Counted from the stretch's first letter, positions 27,543 to 36,422 are shown. The stretch is DNA of 64,000 nt from Acidovorax sp. YS12 (GCA_021496925.1 CP053915.1:4907501-4971500), one strand, 5' to 3'. A program made the numbers and translations. Notes: generated by a model from the sequence alone, not told the origin.

Positions 27543-28637
27543 ATGCCATCCCCGTCACGCAATGCCCTGATCGACTCGGTCAAGGGCTTGGCTTGCGCCA
27601 CCATTGTCGCCCACCACCTGGCCTTCTACGGCCCCATGTCGGACTCCGCCCACGACCTGCTTCCAAGCCTGATCGACGGGCTCTCCGCGTACGGCCGCAT
27701 GGCGGTGCAGGTGTTCCTGGTCCTGGGCGGCTACCTGGCCGCGGCCAGCCTGGCGCCCGACGGGGTGCTGCGCGAGGGGCCGGCGGCGCAGCACATCGGG
27801 CGGCGCTTCGTGCGCCTGATCGTGCCGTACGCGGTGGCGCTGCTGGTGGCCGTGCTGGCGGCGGCGCTGGTGCGCCCGTTCATGGAGCACCCCTCGGTTC
27901 CGGGCGAGCCCGGCCTGCACCAGCTGCTGGCCAATGCGCTGCTGCTGCAGGACATCGTGGGGGAGGAAGCGCTTTCCGCTGGCGTGTGGTACGTGGCCAT
28001 CGACTTCCAGCTGTTCGCCTGCGCGGTGCTGCTGCTGGCGGCGCTGCGCCACGCGCCGGCGCGGGCGCAGCGCTGGGCGCCCGGCATGGTGGCCACGGGC
28101 GGAGCGCTGTCGCTGCTGGTGCTCAACCGCATGCCCGAGCAGGACATGTGGGCCTGGTACTTCTGGGGCTCGTACAGCCTGGGCATGTGCGCCTTCTGGG
28201 CCGCGCGTGCCCCCCGGGCCTGGGGCTGGGGCCTGTGCATGGCGGCGCTGGGGCTGCTGGCGCTGTGGCTGGAGTTCCGCGCGCGCATCGCCGTGGCGCT
28301 GGTGGCCGCCTTGGTGCTGATGGTGGTGAAGCGCCATGGCGCGGCGTGGCGCGGGGCCGACTGGCTGCCGCGCCTGGGCCAGATGTCGTACTCGGTGTTC
28401 CTGGTGCACTTCTCGGTGTGCCTGCTGGTGAATGCCGTGGTGAGCTACCTGTGGCCCGATGCGCCCTGGCCCGGCCTGCTGGGCATGGTGCTGGCCTTCG
28501 CGCTGTCGATCGCCGCCGGGCGCGTGCTGTACCTGCGCGTGGAGCGCCATGTGCCCTCCTGGAGCGTGGCGCTGCGCTGGCAGGCCGGCATGGTGGGCAC
28601 CGGCATGCTGGTGGCGCTGGCCAGCAGCCGGTTGTGA
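27543..28637 (+). CDS. Acyltransferase family 3 membrane protein
   Basis: This is a polytopic membrane acyltransferase (Acyltransf_3/COG1835) of 364 residues that probably O-acylates an envelope sugar. The start SRNALIDSVKGLACATIVAHHLAFYG contains the family's Asp-x-x-(R/K)G-x-A pattern and the catalytic-type His in the first helix. GRMAVQVFLVLGGYLAAASL corresponds to the conserved V-x-x-FFV-x-SG segment. About ten hydrophobic segments follow, with SVFLVHFSVCLLVNA near the C-terminus. The ATG at 27543 follows no clear Shine-Dalgarno sequence. The gene lies 118 bases after comEC. Acceptor unknown. Confidence 0.8.
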   Translation: MPSPSRNALIDSVKGLACATIVAHHLAFYGPMSDSAHDLLPSLIDGLSAYGRMAVQVFLVLGGYLAAASLAPDGVLREGPAAQHIGRRFVRLIVPYAVALLVAVLAAALVRPFMEHPSVPGEPGLHQLLANALLLQDIVGEEALSAGVWYVAIDFQLFACAVLLLAALRHAPARAQRWAPGMVATGGALSLLVLNRMPEQDMWAWYFWGSYSLGMCAFWAARAPRAWGWGLCMAALGLLALWLEFRARIAVALVAALVLMVVKRHGAAWRGADWLPRLGQMSYSVFLVHFSVCLLVNAVVSYLWPDAPWPGLLGMVLAFALSIAAGRVLYLRVERHVPSWSVALRWQAGMVGTGMLVALASSRL

Positions 28638-28640
28638 AAT

Positions 28641-28694
28641 GCTCTTGATTTCGTAGCTGCTTGCGCTTTCTGGCCAAGGGCTGGAGCCATTTTT
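28641..28694. repeat. Family-A palindromic repeat, copy A6
   Basis: A degenerate copy: TTTCGTAGCTGCTTGCGCTTTCTGGCCAAGGGCTGGAGCC, with the AAATGG end changed to CATTTTT. It lies between two convergent genes. Confidence 0.7.
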
Positions 28695-28706
28695 CCCTGT
28701 AAGTCC

Positions 28707-29120
28707 TCAGCGGTGCAGTTCGCCTGCCGCTTCGGGCTGGTACACCACTTCCTTGACGCGCACCGTCATGGCCTTGCCGCCGGGGCCGGGCCAGGCCAGC
28801 TCGTCGCCCACCGACAGGCCGAGCAGCGCGCTGCCCACGGGCGCGAAGATGGAGATGCGGTCGGCGCTGCCGTCCATGTCGCGCGGGTAGACCAGGGTCA
28901 GGCAGAACGCCTTGCCGGTCTCGACGATGGTGAATTGCACCGTCGAGTTCATCGTGACCACGGTGGGCGGCATTTCCTCGGGCGCCAGCACGTCCGCGCG
29001 GTCCAGCTCGGCCTGCAGGTCGGCCTTGCCGGGGAAGGCGCTGGCCGGGATGGCGGCGAGCAGGGCTTCGATGCGGTCCAGATCGAGCGAGGACAGGATG
29101 ATTTGCGGCTTGCGGGACAT
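28707..29120 (-). CDS. rnk: Nucleoside diphosphate kinase regulator Rnk
   Basis: It is an RNA-polymerase-binding protein of the GreA/GreB structural family with a short N-terminal helical part. The 137-residue sequence parallels E. coli Rnk throughout: RKPQIILSSLDLDRIEALL, ELDRADVLAPEEMPPTVVTMNS, TLVYPRDMDG, FAPVGSALLGLSVGD and the end YQPEAAGELHR. The coiled-coil finger is shorter than in GreA, so transcript-cleavage activity is not expected. The ATG at 29120 matches the family start. Confidence 0.9.
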   Translation of the reverse strand: MSRKPQIILSSLDLDRIEALLAAIPASAFPGKADLQAELDRADVLAPEEMPPTVVTMNSTVQFTIVETGKAFCLTLVYPRDMDGSADRISIFAPVGSALLGLSVGDELAWPGPGGKAMTVRVKEVVYQPEAAGELHR

Positions 29121-29199
29121 GGCGTGTGTTCTTTCCATGGAGAGAGGGATGTTGCGCGGGACTGTAGCGAAACGCCCATCCCGCACTGCCGCGCAGGGG

Positions 29200-30888
29200 T
29201 TAGCGGCAGGGCGCGAAGGCGTCCAGGCTGCCCTGGTACGCGCTGGTGTGCACGTCCAGCAGGCCCAGCACCGAGTGGAAGTAGTTGTCGTGCGAGAGGC
29301 GCTGGCGTGCCCACTGGCGCTGCAGGCAGGCGGTGGCCACGCCGCTGCGCGCCTGCAGCGCGGGCGACAGCCAGGCGATCCACGGCACATGCTTTTGCAC
29401 GTCGGGCGCGATGGCGTAGGGCAGGCCGTGCAGGTACAGGTTGTTCTCGCCCAGCGATTCGCCGTGGTCCGAGACGTACAGCAGCGCCGTCTGCGCCTGG
29501 TGGGCGCGCGCCTGCAGCCATTCGATGGTGGCGTTCAGGAAGAAGTCGGTGGCGACGATGCTGTTGTCGTAGGCGTTGACGACCTGCTCGCGCGAGCACT
29601 GCTGCAGCGCGTTGGTCTGGCACTCCGGGGCGAAGCGCTTGTGCGCGGGCAGCGAGCGCCTGGCGTAGGCCGGGCCGTGGCTGCCCATCTGGTGCAGCAC
29701 CACGACCACGCCGCGCGCGCGCCGCTCGGGCGGCAGGGCGGCGATGTGCGCGTCCAGGTCGCGCAGCATGATGGTGTCCTGGCAGTCGCCGCCGGGGCAC
29801 AGTTGCGCGTCGGCCAGGCGCGCGGTGCCGATTTCGGTCACGCGGTCGCATACGCCCTTGCAGCCCGACTGGTTGTCGATCCAGACCACGCCCAGGCCGG
29901 CGTGCTGGAGCACGTCCAGCAGGCCTTCGGCATCGGTCTTGCGCTTGCCGAATTCGGCGCGCCCCAGGTGCGAGAACATGCAGGGCAGCGAGGCCGCCGT
30001 GCTGGTGCCGCAGGACCAGGCGTCGGGCGCGTTGGCCAGGTCCTGGCGGGCGGACAGCAGCGGCGTGGTGGGGCGCTCGTAGCCATTGAGCGCGAAGTTG
30101 GCCGCGCGCGCCGTCTCGCCCACCACGAGCACGAGCAGCGGGGGCTGGGCCTGCGCGGCGTAGCTGCTGCCCAATTGGGCGTCGCGCCCCAGCGGCGCGA
30201 GCGTGCGCGTGTCCATGCGCAGCGGCCGGGTGGCGAGGTCGACCACCGCGTACAGGCTGTTGAGCGGGTTGATGAGGTAGCGCAGCTGGGTGTGGTTGCG
30301 CATGGTGGCGGCGAAGTCCTGGAACACCAGCAGCAGGCTGCCCACGCCCACCAGCACCGCCGCCACGACCAGCAGCGCGCCGTGCCACAGCTGGCGCCAC
30401 CAGCCCAGGCGGCGCACGGGGCGGGGCAGCAGCCACGCCAGGGGCGGTGCGGCCAGCAGCAGCAAGGCGGCGGCCATGCGCCAGTTGAGCAGGTCGCCGG
30501 CCTCGCGCGGGTCGGTCTGCAGCACGTTCACCAGCATGGTGGTGTCGATGACGATGCCGTAGCTCCACATGAAGTACACCCCGGCGGCGCCCGCCAGCAG
30601 CATCAGCGCGAGCACGGGCTTGAGCGCGCGGCCCCAGGCCAGCAGGCCGATCACGGCCGCGTTGCCCGCTGCCACCAGCACCATGAAGGCCAGGCCGAAG
30701 CCCCAGCCGCGCAGGCCTTCGGTACCGGGCAGCGCTGCCACGGCGCGCCACAGCGGCAGGTTGCACACGCTGGCCAGCCACAGGCTCGCCAGCACCACCA
30801 GGGTGGCGGGGTGCGAGGCGCGGGAGGCAGGAGGAAGGGGCGAGGGCGCGGCGCGGGTGCGGCGCAGGCGCTGCAGGAAGGCGGGCAT
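29200..30888 (-). CDS. eptA: Lipid A phosphoethanolamine transferase, EptA/MCR family
   Basis: It transfers phosphoethanolamine to lipid A at the periplasmic face, lowering affinity for cationic peptides. An N-terminal region of five hydrophobic helices (about 28-190) precedes a periplasmic alkaline-phosphatase-fold domain. Catalytic elements are GETARAANFALNGY with the nucleophile Thr259 and metal ligand Glu258, and SDHGESLGENNLYLHG with the Asp-His pair. Several cysteines suited to the family's disulphides are present (SCGTSTAASLPCMF, CKGVCD, CPGGDC). At 562 residues it has family length. The ATG at 30888 is chosen because upstream sequence encodes only the 3' end of fghA in another frame. 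Confidence 0.88.
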   Translation of the reverse strand: MPAFLQRLRRTRAAPSPLPPASRASHPATLVVLASLWLASVCNLPLWRAVAALPGTEGLRGWGFGLAFMVLVAAGNAAVIGLLAWGRALKPVLALMLLAGAAGVYFMWSYGIVIDTTMLVNVLQTDPREAGDLLNWRMAAALLLLAAPPLAWLLPRPVRRLGWWRQLWHGALLVVAAVLVGVGSLLLVFQDFAATMRNHTQLRYLINPLNSLYAVVDLATRPLRMDTRTLAPLGRDAQLGSSYAAQAQPPLLVLVVGETARAANFALNGYERPTTPLLSARQDLANAPDAWSCGTSTAASLPCMFSHLGRAEFGKRKTDAEGLLDVLQHAGLGVVWIDNQSGCKGVCDRVTEIGTARLADAQLCPGGDCQDTIMLRDLDAHIAALPPERRARGVVVVLHQMGSHGPAYARRSLPAHKRFAPECQTNALQQCSREQVVNAYDNSIVATDFFLNATIEWLQARAHQAQTALLYVSDHGESLGENNLYLHGLPYAIAPDVQKHVPWIAWLSPALQARSGVATACLQRQWARQRLSHDNYFHSVLGLLDVHTSAYQGSLDAFAPCR

Positions 30889-30913
30889 AGGTGCGCGATT
30901 GTAGGCAGCAGGC

Positions 30914-31759
30914 TCAGCCCAGCGCCGCCGCGTGGTGATGCAGGTGGTCGTCGATGAAGCTCTGGATGAAGTGGTAGCCGTGGTCGTGGCGCGCGTGGCG
31001 GCGCAGGGTGAGGGGCTGCCCGGCGCGGGCGCACGCGGCCACCAGGGCATCGGGCTGCAGCTGCTGCGCGGCCAGCCAGGCATCGGCCAGCCCCTGGTCG
31101 ACCAGGATGCCGCGCGGGTACGGGGCGCGGGCCTGGGCGGCCATCAGGGCGCAGGCGTCGTGCTGCAGCCAGGCCTGGCGGTCGGGGCCCAGGCAGGCGC
31201 CGAAGGCCTGCTGGCCGCACGGGCTGCTGGCGGCGCTGGCAATGGGCGCGAAGGCCGACAGGCTCCTGAACAGGCCGGGGTGGCGCAGCGCCAGCATGAA
31301 GGCGCCGTGGCCGCCCATGCCGTGGCCCAGGATGCCCAGGCGCAGGCCGTCGATGGGCAGTTCGGCGGCCACCAGCGGCAGCAGTTCGCGCACCAGGTAG
31401 CTCTCCATGCGCCAGTGGCGCGACCAGGGCGCCTCGGTGGCGTCGAGGTAGAAGCTGGCGGCCGCTTCGGGCAGGTGGGGCAGGTGCGCCGCGCGCGGGC
31501 GGGTGTCGGGGGTGAGCAGGGCCAGGCCCATTTCCGAAGCCAGGCGCTGGGCCCCGGCGAGGCTGGCGAAGGTGTCCTCGCTGGCGTCCACGTCCGCCAG
31601 GCACAGCAGCGCGGGCACGGGCGCGCGGTGCAGCGCGCGCGGCGGCAGGTAGATGCCGAACGGCATGTGCAGCCCGGTTTCCCGGGAGGCATGGCGGTAG
31701 TAGCGTTGCACGCCTCCGAAGCAGGCATGCGAGGCCACGAATTCAAGGGGTCTGTGCAT
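30914..31759 (-). CDS. S-formylglutathione hydrolase homologue, nucleophile Ser replaced by Gly
   Basis: The 281-residue protein follows the FghA/FrmB fold end to end: SHACFGGVQRYYRHASRETGLHMPFGIYLPP at the start, FYLDATEAPW, ILVDQGLADAWL, and DHGYHFIQSFIDDHL with the catalytic His. In the nucleophile elbow, normally G-H-S-M-G-G-H-G-A, it reads GHGMGGHGA: Gly147 (codon GGC) replaces the Ser by what would be a single A-to-G change. Esterase activity is therefore not expected unless another residue substitutes. No adhC-type formaldehyde dehydrogenase lies beside it, unlike the usual formaldehyde-detoxification pair. It may be a paralogue with a binding role or a gene in early decay. It starts close upstream of eptA. 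Confidence 0.82.
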   Translation of the reverse strand: MHRPLEFVASHACFGGVQRYYRHASRETGLHMPFGIYLPPRALHRAPVPALLCLADVDASEDTFASLAGAQRLASEMGLALLTPDTRPRAAHLPHLPEAAASFYLDATEAPWSRHWRMESYLVRELLPLVAAELPIDGLRLGILGHGMGGHGAFMLALRHPGLFRSLSAFAPIASAASSPCGQQAFGACLGPDRQAWLQHDACALMAAQARAPYPRGILVDQGLADAWLAAQQLQPDALVAACARAGQPLTLRRHARHDHGYHFIQSFIDDHLHHHAAALG

Positions 31760-31767
31760 GGCGGTTG

Positions 31768-31866
31768 CTTTGAAAACGATAGCTGCAGGCGCTTGTTGTA
31801 AAAGAATCTCAGAACGAAAACAAGCACAAAAGCTTGTGCAGCAAGCGCGGGCAGCTCACTTTTTCA
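31768..31866. repeat. Family-A palindromic repeat, copy A7, with a long central insert
   Basis: The half-sites ATAGCTGCAGGCGCTTG and CAAGCGCGGGCAGCTC are separated by about 45 bases, instead of the usual 4-6. The insert contains its own hairpin (CAAGC...GCTTG). Confidence 0.65.
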
Positions 31867-31890
31867 TACTGCCCACGGACGCGCGCCGAT

Positions 31891-31917
31891 AAAAAAAGCG
31901 GCCCCGAAGGGCCGCTT
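31891..31917 (-). terminator. Rho-independent terminator of acnB
   Basis: On the minus strand AAGCGGCCC-TTCG-GGGCCGCTT is followed by seven T residues; the UUCG tetraloop makes it very stable. It begins 23 bases after the acnB stop. Confidence 0.9.
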
Positions 31918-31939
31918 GCCAGTGCAGCGTGCGCAACGC

Positions 31940-34531
31940 TCAGGCGGCAACGCCCTTGGCCACTTCCGCGTATTCCTCGATCTGGTCGAAGTTCATGTAG
32001 CGGTAGACGCTGGCCTTGTCGGCATCGATCACGCCCATTTCCTTGAGGTATTCCTCCTTGGTGGGCAGTTTGCCGATGCGCGAGGCGATGGCGGCCAGCT
32101 CGGCCGAGCCGAGGAACACGTTGGTGTTCTTGCCCAGGCGGTTGGGGAAGTTGCGCGTGGAGGTGGAGATCACCGTCGCGCCCTCGCGCACCTGTGCCTG
32201 GTTGCCCATGCACAGCGAGCAGCCCGGCATTTCGGTGCGCGCACCGGCTGTGCCGAAGGCGGCGTAGTGGCCTTCCTTGATCAGCTCGCTCTGGTCCATC
32301 TTGGTCGGCGGCGCCACCCACAGCTTGACGGGGATGTCGCGCTGGCCGCCCAGCAGCTTGGCGGCTGCACGGAAATGGCCGATGTTGGTCATGCACGAGC
32401 CGATGAAGGCTTCGTCGATCTTGGTGCCGGCCACTTCGGACAGGAACTTGGCATCGTCCGGGTCGTTGGGGCAGCAGACGATGGGCTCCTGGATGTCGGC
32501 CAGGTCGATCTCGATCACGGCGGCGTACTCGGCGTCCTTGTCGGCTTCGAGCAGGTTCGGGTTGGCCAGCCAGGCTTCCACCTTCTCGATGCGGCGCTGC
32601 AGCGTCTTGGCGTCCTGGTAGCCGTCGGCGATCATGTTCTTCATCAGAACGATGTTGGAGCGCAGGTACTCGGCGATCGGCTCGGGGTTGAGCTTGATCG
32701 TGCAGCCCGCGGCCGAGCGCTCGGCGGAGGCGTCGGACAGCTCGAACGCCTGTTCGACCTTCAGGTTCGGCAGGCCCTCGATTTCGAGGATCTTGCCCGA
32801 GAACACGTTCTTCTTGCCGGCCTTGGCCACCGTGAGCAGGCCCGCCTTGATGGCGTACAGCGGAATGGCGTGCACCAGGTCGCGCAGCGTCACGCCGGGC
32901 TGCATCTCGCCCTTGAAGCGCACCAGCACCGACTCGGGCATGTCCAGCGGCATCACGCCGGTGGCGGCGCCGAAGGCCACCAGGCCGGAGCCCGCAGGGA
33001 AGGAAATGCCGATGGGGAAGCGCGTGTGCGAATCGCCGCCCGTGCCCACGGTGTCGGGCAGCAGCAGGCGGTTGAGCCAGCTGTGGATCACGCCGTCGCC
33101 GGGGCGCAGGGCCACGCCGCCGCGGTTGCTGATGAACTGGGGCAACTCGCGGTGCGTCTTCACGTCCACGGGCTTGGGATAGGCGGCGGTGTGGCAGAAC
33201 GACTGCATCACCATGTCGGCCGAGAAGCCCAGGCAGGCCAGGTCCTTCAGCTCGTCGCGCGTCATCGGGCCGGTGGTGTCCTGCGAGCCCACGGTGGTCA
33301 TCTTCGGCTCGCAGTACGTGCCGGGGCGGATGCCCTGGCCTTCGGGCAGGCCGCAGGCGCGGCCAACCATCTTCTGCGCCAGCGTGAAGCCGGCGTTTGA
33401 TTCGGCCGGTGCCTTGGGCAGGCGGAACACGGCCGAGGCGGGCAGGCCCAGGGCCTCGCGCGCCTTGGCGGTGAGCGAACGGCCGATGATCAGGTTGATG
33501 CGGCCGCCGGCGCGCACTTCGTCCAGCAGCACGTCGCTCTTGAGCGCAAACTCGGCCACGGTCTCACCGTTCTTGACGATCTTGCCGTCGTAGGGCAGCA
33601 CGTCGATGACGTCACCCATTTCGAGTTGGGACACGTCCACTTCGATCGGCAGCGAGCCCGAGTCTTCCTGCGTATTGAAGAAGATGGGGGCGATCTTGCC
33701 GCCCAGCGTGACGCCGCCGAAGCGCTTGTTGGGCACGAAGGGGATGTCCACGCCCGTGGCCCAGATGATGGAGTTCGTGGCCGACTTGCGGCTGGAGCCG
33801 GTGCCCACCACGTCGCCCACGTAGGCCACCATGTGGCCCTTCTTCTTCAGGTCGTCGATGAACTGCATCGGACCGCGCTTGCCGTCTTCCTCGGGCTTGA
33901 AGGCCGCGTCGGGACGGGTGTTCTTGAGCATCGCCAGGTAGTGCAGCGGGATGTCGGGGCGGCTCCAGGCGTCGGGCGCGGGCGAGAGGTCGTCGGTGTT
34001 GGTCTCGCCAGGCACCTTGAACACGGTGACGGTGATCTTCTTCTCGACCTCGGGACGGGTGGTGAACCACTCGGCGTCGGCCCAGCTCTTCATCACTTCC
34101 TGCGCCTTGGCGTTGCCGGCCTTGGCCTTGGTGGCCACGTCGTTGAAGAAGTCGAACATCAGCAGCGTCTTCTTCAGCGCCTCGGCGGCCACGGCGGCGA
34201 CTTCGGCGTCGTCCAGCAACTCGATCAGGGGATGCACGTTGTAGCCGCCCACCATGGTGCCCAGCAGCTCGGTGGCCTTGGCCTTGGAGATCAGGCCGAC
34301 GGCGATGTCGCCATGCGCCACGGCGGCCAGGAACGAGGCCTTGACCTTGGCGGCATCGTCCACGCCCGGCGGCACGCGGTGCGTCAGCAGGTCGAGCAGG
34401 AATTCGGCCTCGCCCGCGGGCGGGTTCTTGATCAGCTCGATCAGCTCGGCCACCTGCTTGGCATCGAGGGGCAGCGGCGGGATGCCCAGGGCGGCGCGCT
34501 CGGCGACGTGGTCGCGGTAGGCTTTCAACAT
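31940..34531 (-). CDS. acnB: Aconitate hydratase B
   Basis: It isomerises citrate to isocitrate in the TCA cycle using a [4Fe-4S] cluster. The 863-residue chain matches E. coli AcnB closely, from LKAYRDHVAERAALGIPPLPLDAKQ through the HEAT-like and swivel domains (GETNTDDLSPAPDAWSRPD) to the cluster-binding cysteines in FIGSCMTNIGHFRAAAKLL and GCSLCMGNQAQ. It heads the minus-strand TCA block with the CitE-like gene and mdh upstream, separated from them by a secreted-protein gene. The intergenic 34532-34620 holds its leader. Confidence 0.97.
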   Translation of the reverse strand: MLKAYRDHVAERAALGIPPLPLDAKQVAELIELIKNPPAGEAEFLLDLLTHRVPPGVDDAAKVKASFLAAVAHGDIAVGLISKAKATELLGTMVGGYNVHPLIELLDDAEVAAVAAEALKKTLLMFDFFNDVATKAKAGNAKAQEVMKSWADAEWFTTRPEVEKKITVTVFKVPGETNTDDLSPAPDAWSRPDIPLHYLAMLKNTRPDAAFKPEEDGKRGPMQFIDDLKKKGHMVAYVGDVVGTGSSRKSATNSIIWATGVDIPFVPNKRFGGVTLGGKIAPIFFNTQEDSGSLPIEVDVSQLEMGDVIDVLPYDGKIVKNGETVAEFALKSDVLLDEVRAGGRINLIIGRSLTAKAREALGLPASAVFRLPKAPAESNAGFTLAQKMVGRACGLPEGQGIRPGTYCEPKMTTVGSQDTTGPMTRDELKDLACLGFSADMVMQSFCHTAAYPKPVDVKTHRELPQFISNRGGVALRPGDGVIHSWLNRLLLPDTVGTGGDSHTRFPIGISFPAGSGLVAFGAATGVMPLDMPESVLVRFKGEMQPGVTLRDLVHAIPLYAIKAGLLTVAKAGKKNVFSGKILEIEGLPNLKVEQAFELSDASAERSAAGCTIKLNPEPIAEYLRSNIVLMKNMIADGYQDAKTLQRRIEKVEAWLANPNLLEADKDAEYAAVIEIDLADIQEPIVCCPNDPDDAKFLSEVAGTKIDEAFIGSCMTNIGHFRAAAKLLGGQRDIPVKLWVAPPTKMDQSELIKEGHYAAFGTAGARTEMPGCSLCMGNQAQVREGATVISTSTRNFPNRLGKNTNVFLGSAELAAIASRIGKLPTKEEYLKEMGVIDADKASVYRYMNFDQIEEYAEVAKGVAA

Positions 34532-34620
34532 TTCTTACTCTCTCCAGTCGTTTTCAAAAAGTGGGGCTAGCTATTGGGGTACGTGGGGGGGCGCGCCGCG
34601 CCTGTACGCGGCCGCCGCAA

Positions 34621-35226
34621 TCACTTGTCGGCGGGCTTGTCGAGCAGGCTGGGCTGCGGATTGGTCTTCAAGGCCTCGGCCACCTGAACCTGGGCCGGGC
34701 TCATGCAGTCGTCGGCCAGGCGCTGGCCGAGCTTCTGGTTCATGAGCATGGATTTGTTGGCGATCTGCAGCCACACGGCGCCGCGCTGCGTGTCTTCCAG
34801 GCGCACCGCGCCGGTGCTGCTGACCACCGGGGTCATGTGGTAGGCAAAGCCCTTGCCACTGATGTGAAAGCGCCCCGGCGCCTTGGGATCGGGCGTGACG
34901 TTGACCGAGGCGCCCAGCTCGCAGGCGATGTGGCCGGTGTGCACGCGCTCGGCCACGGCCAGCTCTTCCGGGCCCAGCTCCGCGCTGGTGGGGGTCGAAG
35001 CCACGGCCGCTGCGGCGGCGGCCGCCGCACCCGCCGTGCCGGCGGCGGCAGCGGCGCGGGTGGAGCGCGGGGCGGCCTTGGCCACCACCACCTTCTTGGG
35101 TGCGGCCTTGGCGCTGGCCTTGCTGGCCTGCGCCTTGGCGGCGGGCTTGGCAGACTTGGCGGGCGCAGCCTGTGCCAGCACCAGGGCGGGCGCCAGCAGC
35201 AATGCGGAGACGAGGAGCGATTTCAT
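34621..35226 (-). CDS. Hypothetical secreted protein with Ala/Lys-rich linker
   Basis: No function is recognised. Residues 1-20 are a signal peptide (SLLVSALLLAPALVLAQAAP). Residues 20-80 form a low-complexity Ala/Lys/Ser-rich linker with strings of alanine. The remaining ~120 residues are a compact domain with two cysteines (GHIACELGASVNV and ADDCMSPAQ) that could pair, and the phrase AYHMTPVVSSTGAVRLEDTQRGAVWLQIANKSMLMNQ. Its ATG overlaps the stop of the CitE-like gene by 4 bases (ATGA), so translation is coupled. The linker resembles those of periplasmic proteins that reach through peptidoglycan. Confidence 0.65.
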   Translation of the reverse strand: MKSLLVSALLLAPALVLAQAAPAKSAKPAAKAQASKASAKAAPKKVVVAKAAPRSTRAAAAAGTAGAAAAAAAAVASTPTSAELGPEELAVAERVHTGHIACELGASVNVTPDPKAPGRFHISGKGFAYHMTPVVSSTGAVRLEDTQRGAVWLQIANKSMLMNQKLGQRLADDCMSPAQVQVAEALKTNPQPSLLDKPADK

Positions 35227-36251
35227 GGCGATTCCGACGAGAAAGAAGAAGGGGATCCATCATAGAACCAGTGCTGCACGGCCTCGGGCAGCGTGCGGCC
35301 GGTCTGATGGGCCCGCTCCAGCAATTGCCAGTAATAGCGGTAACTGGCGCGGTCGTGCAGCACTCCGGCGCTGCTGATGGGCGCCCAGTCGGCCGCGGCC
35401 GCAGCGGCGACGATGCGCGCAGCCTGCTCGATCTCGCCCTGTGCGGGCGCGAAGGCGGCGAGGATGGGGCGGATCTGCGCAGGGTGGATGCTCCACATGC
35501 GCGTGTAGCCCAGCTCGCTGGCGGCGCGGCTGGCGGCGGCATGCATGGCCGAGGCGTCGGTGAACTCGGTCACCACGCAGTGCGACGGCACCTTGCCGTG
35601 GGCGTGGCAGGCGGCGGCGATCTCCAGCTTGGCGCGCACCACCAGCGGGTGGCTGAACTGCCCGGCCACGCCCATGGCCGACGCGGGGATGGCGCCACCG
35701 TGGGCCGAGACGAAGTCCATGAGCCCGAAGCTGATGCTCTGCACACGCGGGTGGGCGGCAATGGCGAAGGCCTGCTGCACGGCAGCGGGCGACTCGATCA
35801 GCACATGCAGCGGCAGACCGGCCGCGCCGGCACGCAGCAGCGCCTGCTCGGCGCGCAGCACATCGTCCACCGACTCGACCTTGGGCACCATGATGTGGCA
35901 CAGGTGCTGTCCCGCCTCGCCGGCGATGACGGCCATGTCGCTGGCGAACGCCGGGTGGTCCACGGCGTGCACGCGCGCCGCCACGCGGGCCCCGGGGGCG
36001 GCCTGCTGCGCCAGTTGCACGACGAGCGCGGCATGCGCGCGTTCCTGGCCCACGGGGGCGCCGTCCTCGCAGTCGAGCGTGACGTCGAACATGCAGTGGC
36101 CGAACTCGGCCATCAGCTCGGCCTGCAGTTGCAGGCTCTTGCGCATGCGCGCCTCGACGCCGCTGTAGTGGTCGCACACCGGCAAGGAGCAGGCGGCGGC
36201 CTGGGCGCCGAGCAGGATCTCTCTGGGGTGGGGCATGGCAGCGGTCATCAA
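35223..36251 (-). CDS. HpcH/HpaI aldolase / citrate-lyase-beta-like protein (CoA ester lyase)
   Basis: This is a TIM-barrel lyase of the CitE/malyl-CoA-lyase family, 342 residues. Signatures are FDVTLDCEDGAPVGQERAH with the metal-binding acidic residues, HIMVPKVESVDDVLRAE, LHVLIESPAAVQQAFAIA with the second metal Glu, and SISFGLMDFVSAHGG. The C-terminal YTRMWSIHPAQIRPILAAFAPAQGEI is typical of CitE-like proteins that close over CoA. Two starts are close together (MMTAAMPHP). No CitF or CitD partners are nearby, so it is not citrate lyase proper; a malyl-, citramalyl- or methylmalyl-CoA reaction is more likely. Its place between acnB and mdh suggests central carbon metabolism. Confidence 0.75.
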   Translation of the reverse strand: MMTAAMPHPREILLGAQAAACSLPVCDHYSGVEARMRKSLQLQAELMAEFGHCMFDVTLDCEDGAPVGQERAHAALVVQLAQQAAPGARVAARVHAVDHPAFASDMAVIAGEAGQHLCHIMVPKVESVDDVLRAEQALLRAGAAGLPLHVLIESPAAVQQAFAIAAHPRVQSISFGLMDFVSAHGGAIPASAMGVAGQFSHPLVVRAKLEIAAACHAHGKVPSHCVVTEFTDASAMHAAASRAASELGYTRMWSIHPAQIRPILAAFAPAQGEIEQAARIVAAAAAADWAPISSAGVLHDRASYRYYWQLLERAHQTGRTLPEAVQHWFYDGSPSSFSSESP

Positions 36252-36330
36252 GAGCGGGGCTGACGGAAAAATGGTGTTGCCGCTGCAATACCGTGCGAAA
36301 CACGGGCAACGGCAACATCATGTCTCTATC

Positions 36331-36422
36331 GAAAAGAGAGCTGCTGGCGCTTTTCCAGCAAGGGTTTCAGAGTGTTTTATGCCCCAAAACCCCTGCCATC
36401 AAGCGCTGGCAGCTATGCTTTT
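36331..36422. repeat. Family-A palindromic repeat, copy A8, with a long central insert
   Basis: Half-sites GAGCTGCTGGCGCTTTTCCAG and ATCAAGCGCTGGCAGCTATG enclose about 43 bases. It abuts the mdh stop codon. Confidence 0.65.

Noticed and set aside
32000..34570. Long open frames on the plus strand opposite acnB, and similar long frames opposite comEC, eptA, sdhA and glnA
   Set aside because: They mirror high-GC coding sequence on the other strand, are Gln/Val/His- or Arg-rich, and have no ribosome sites or recognisable domains.
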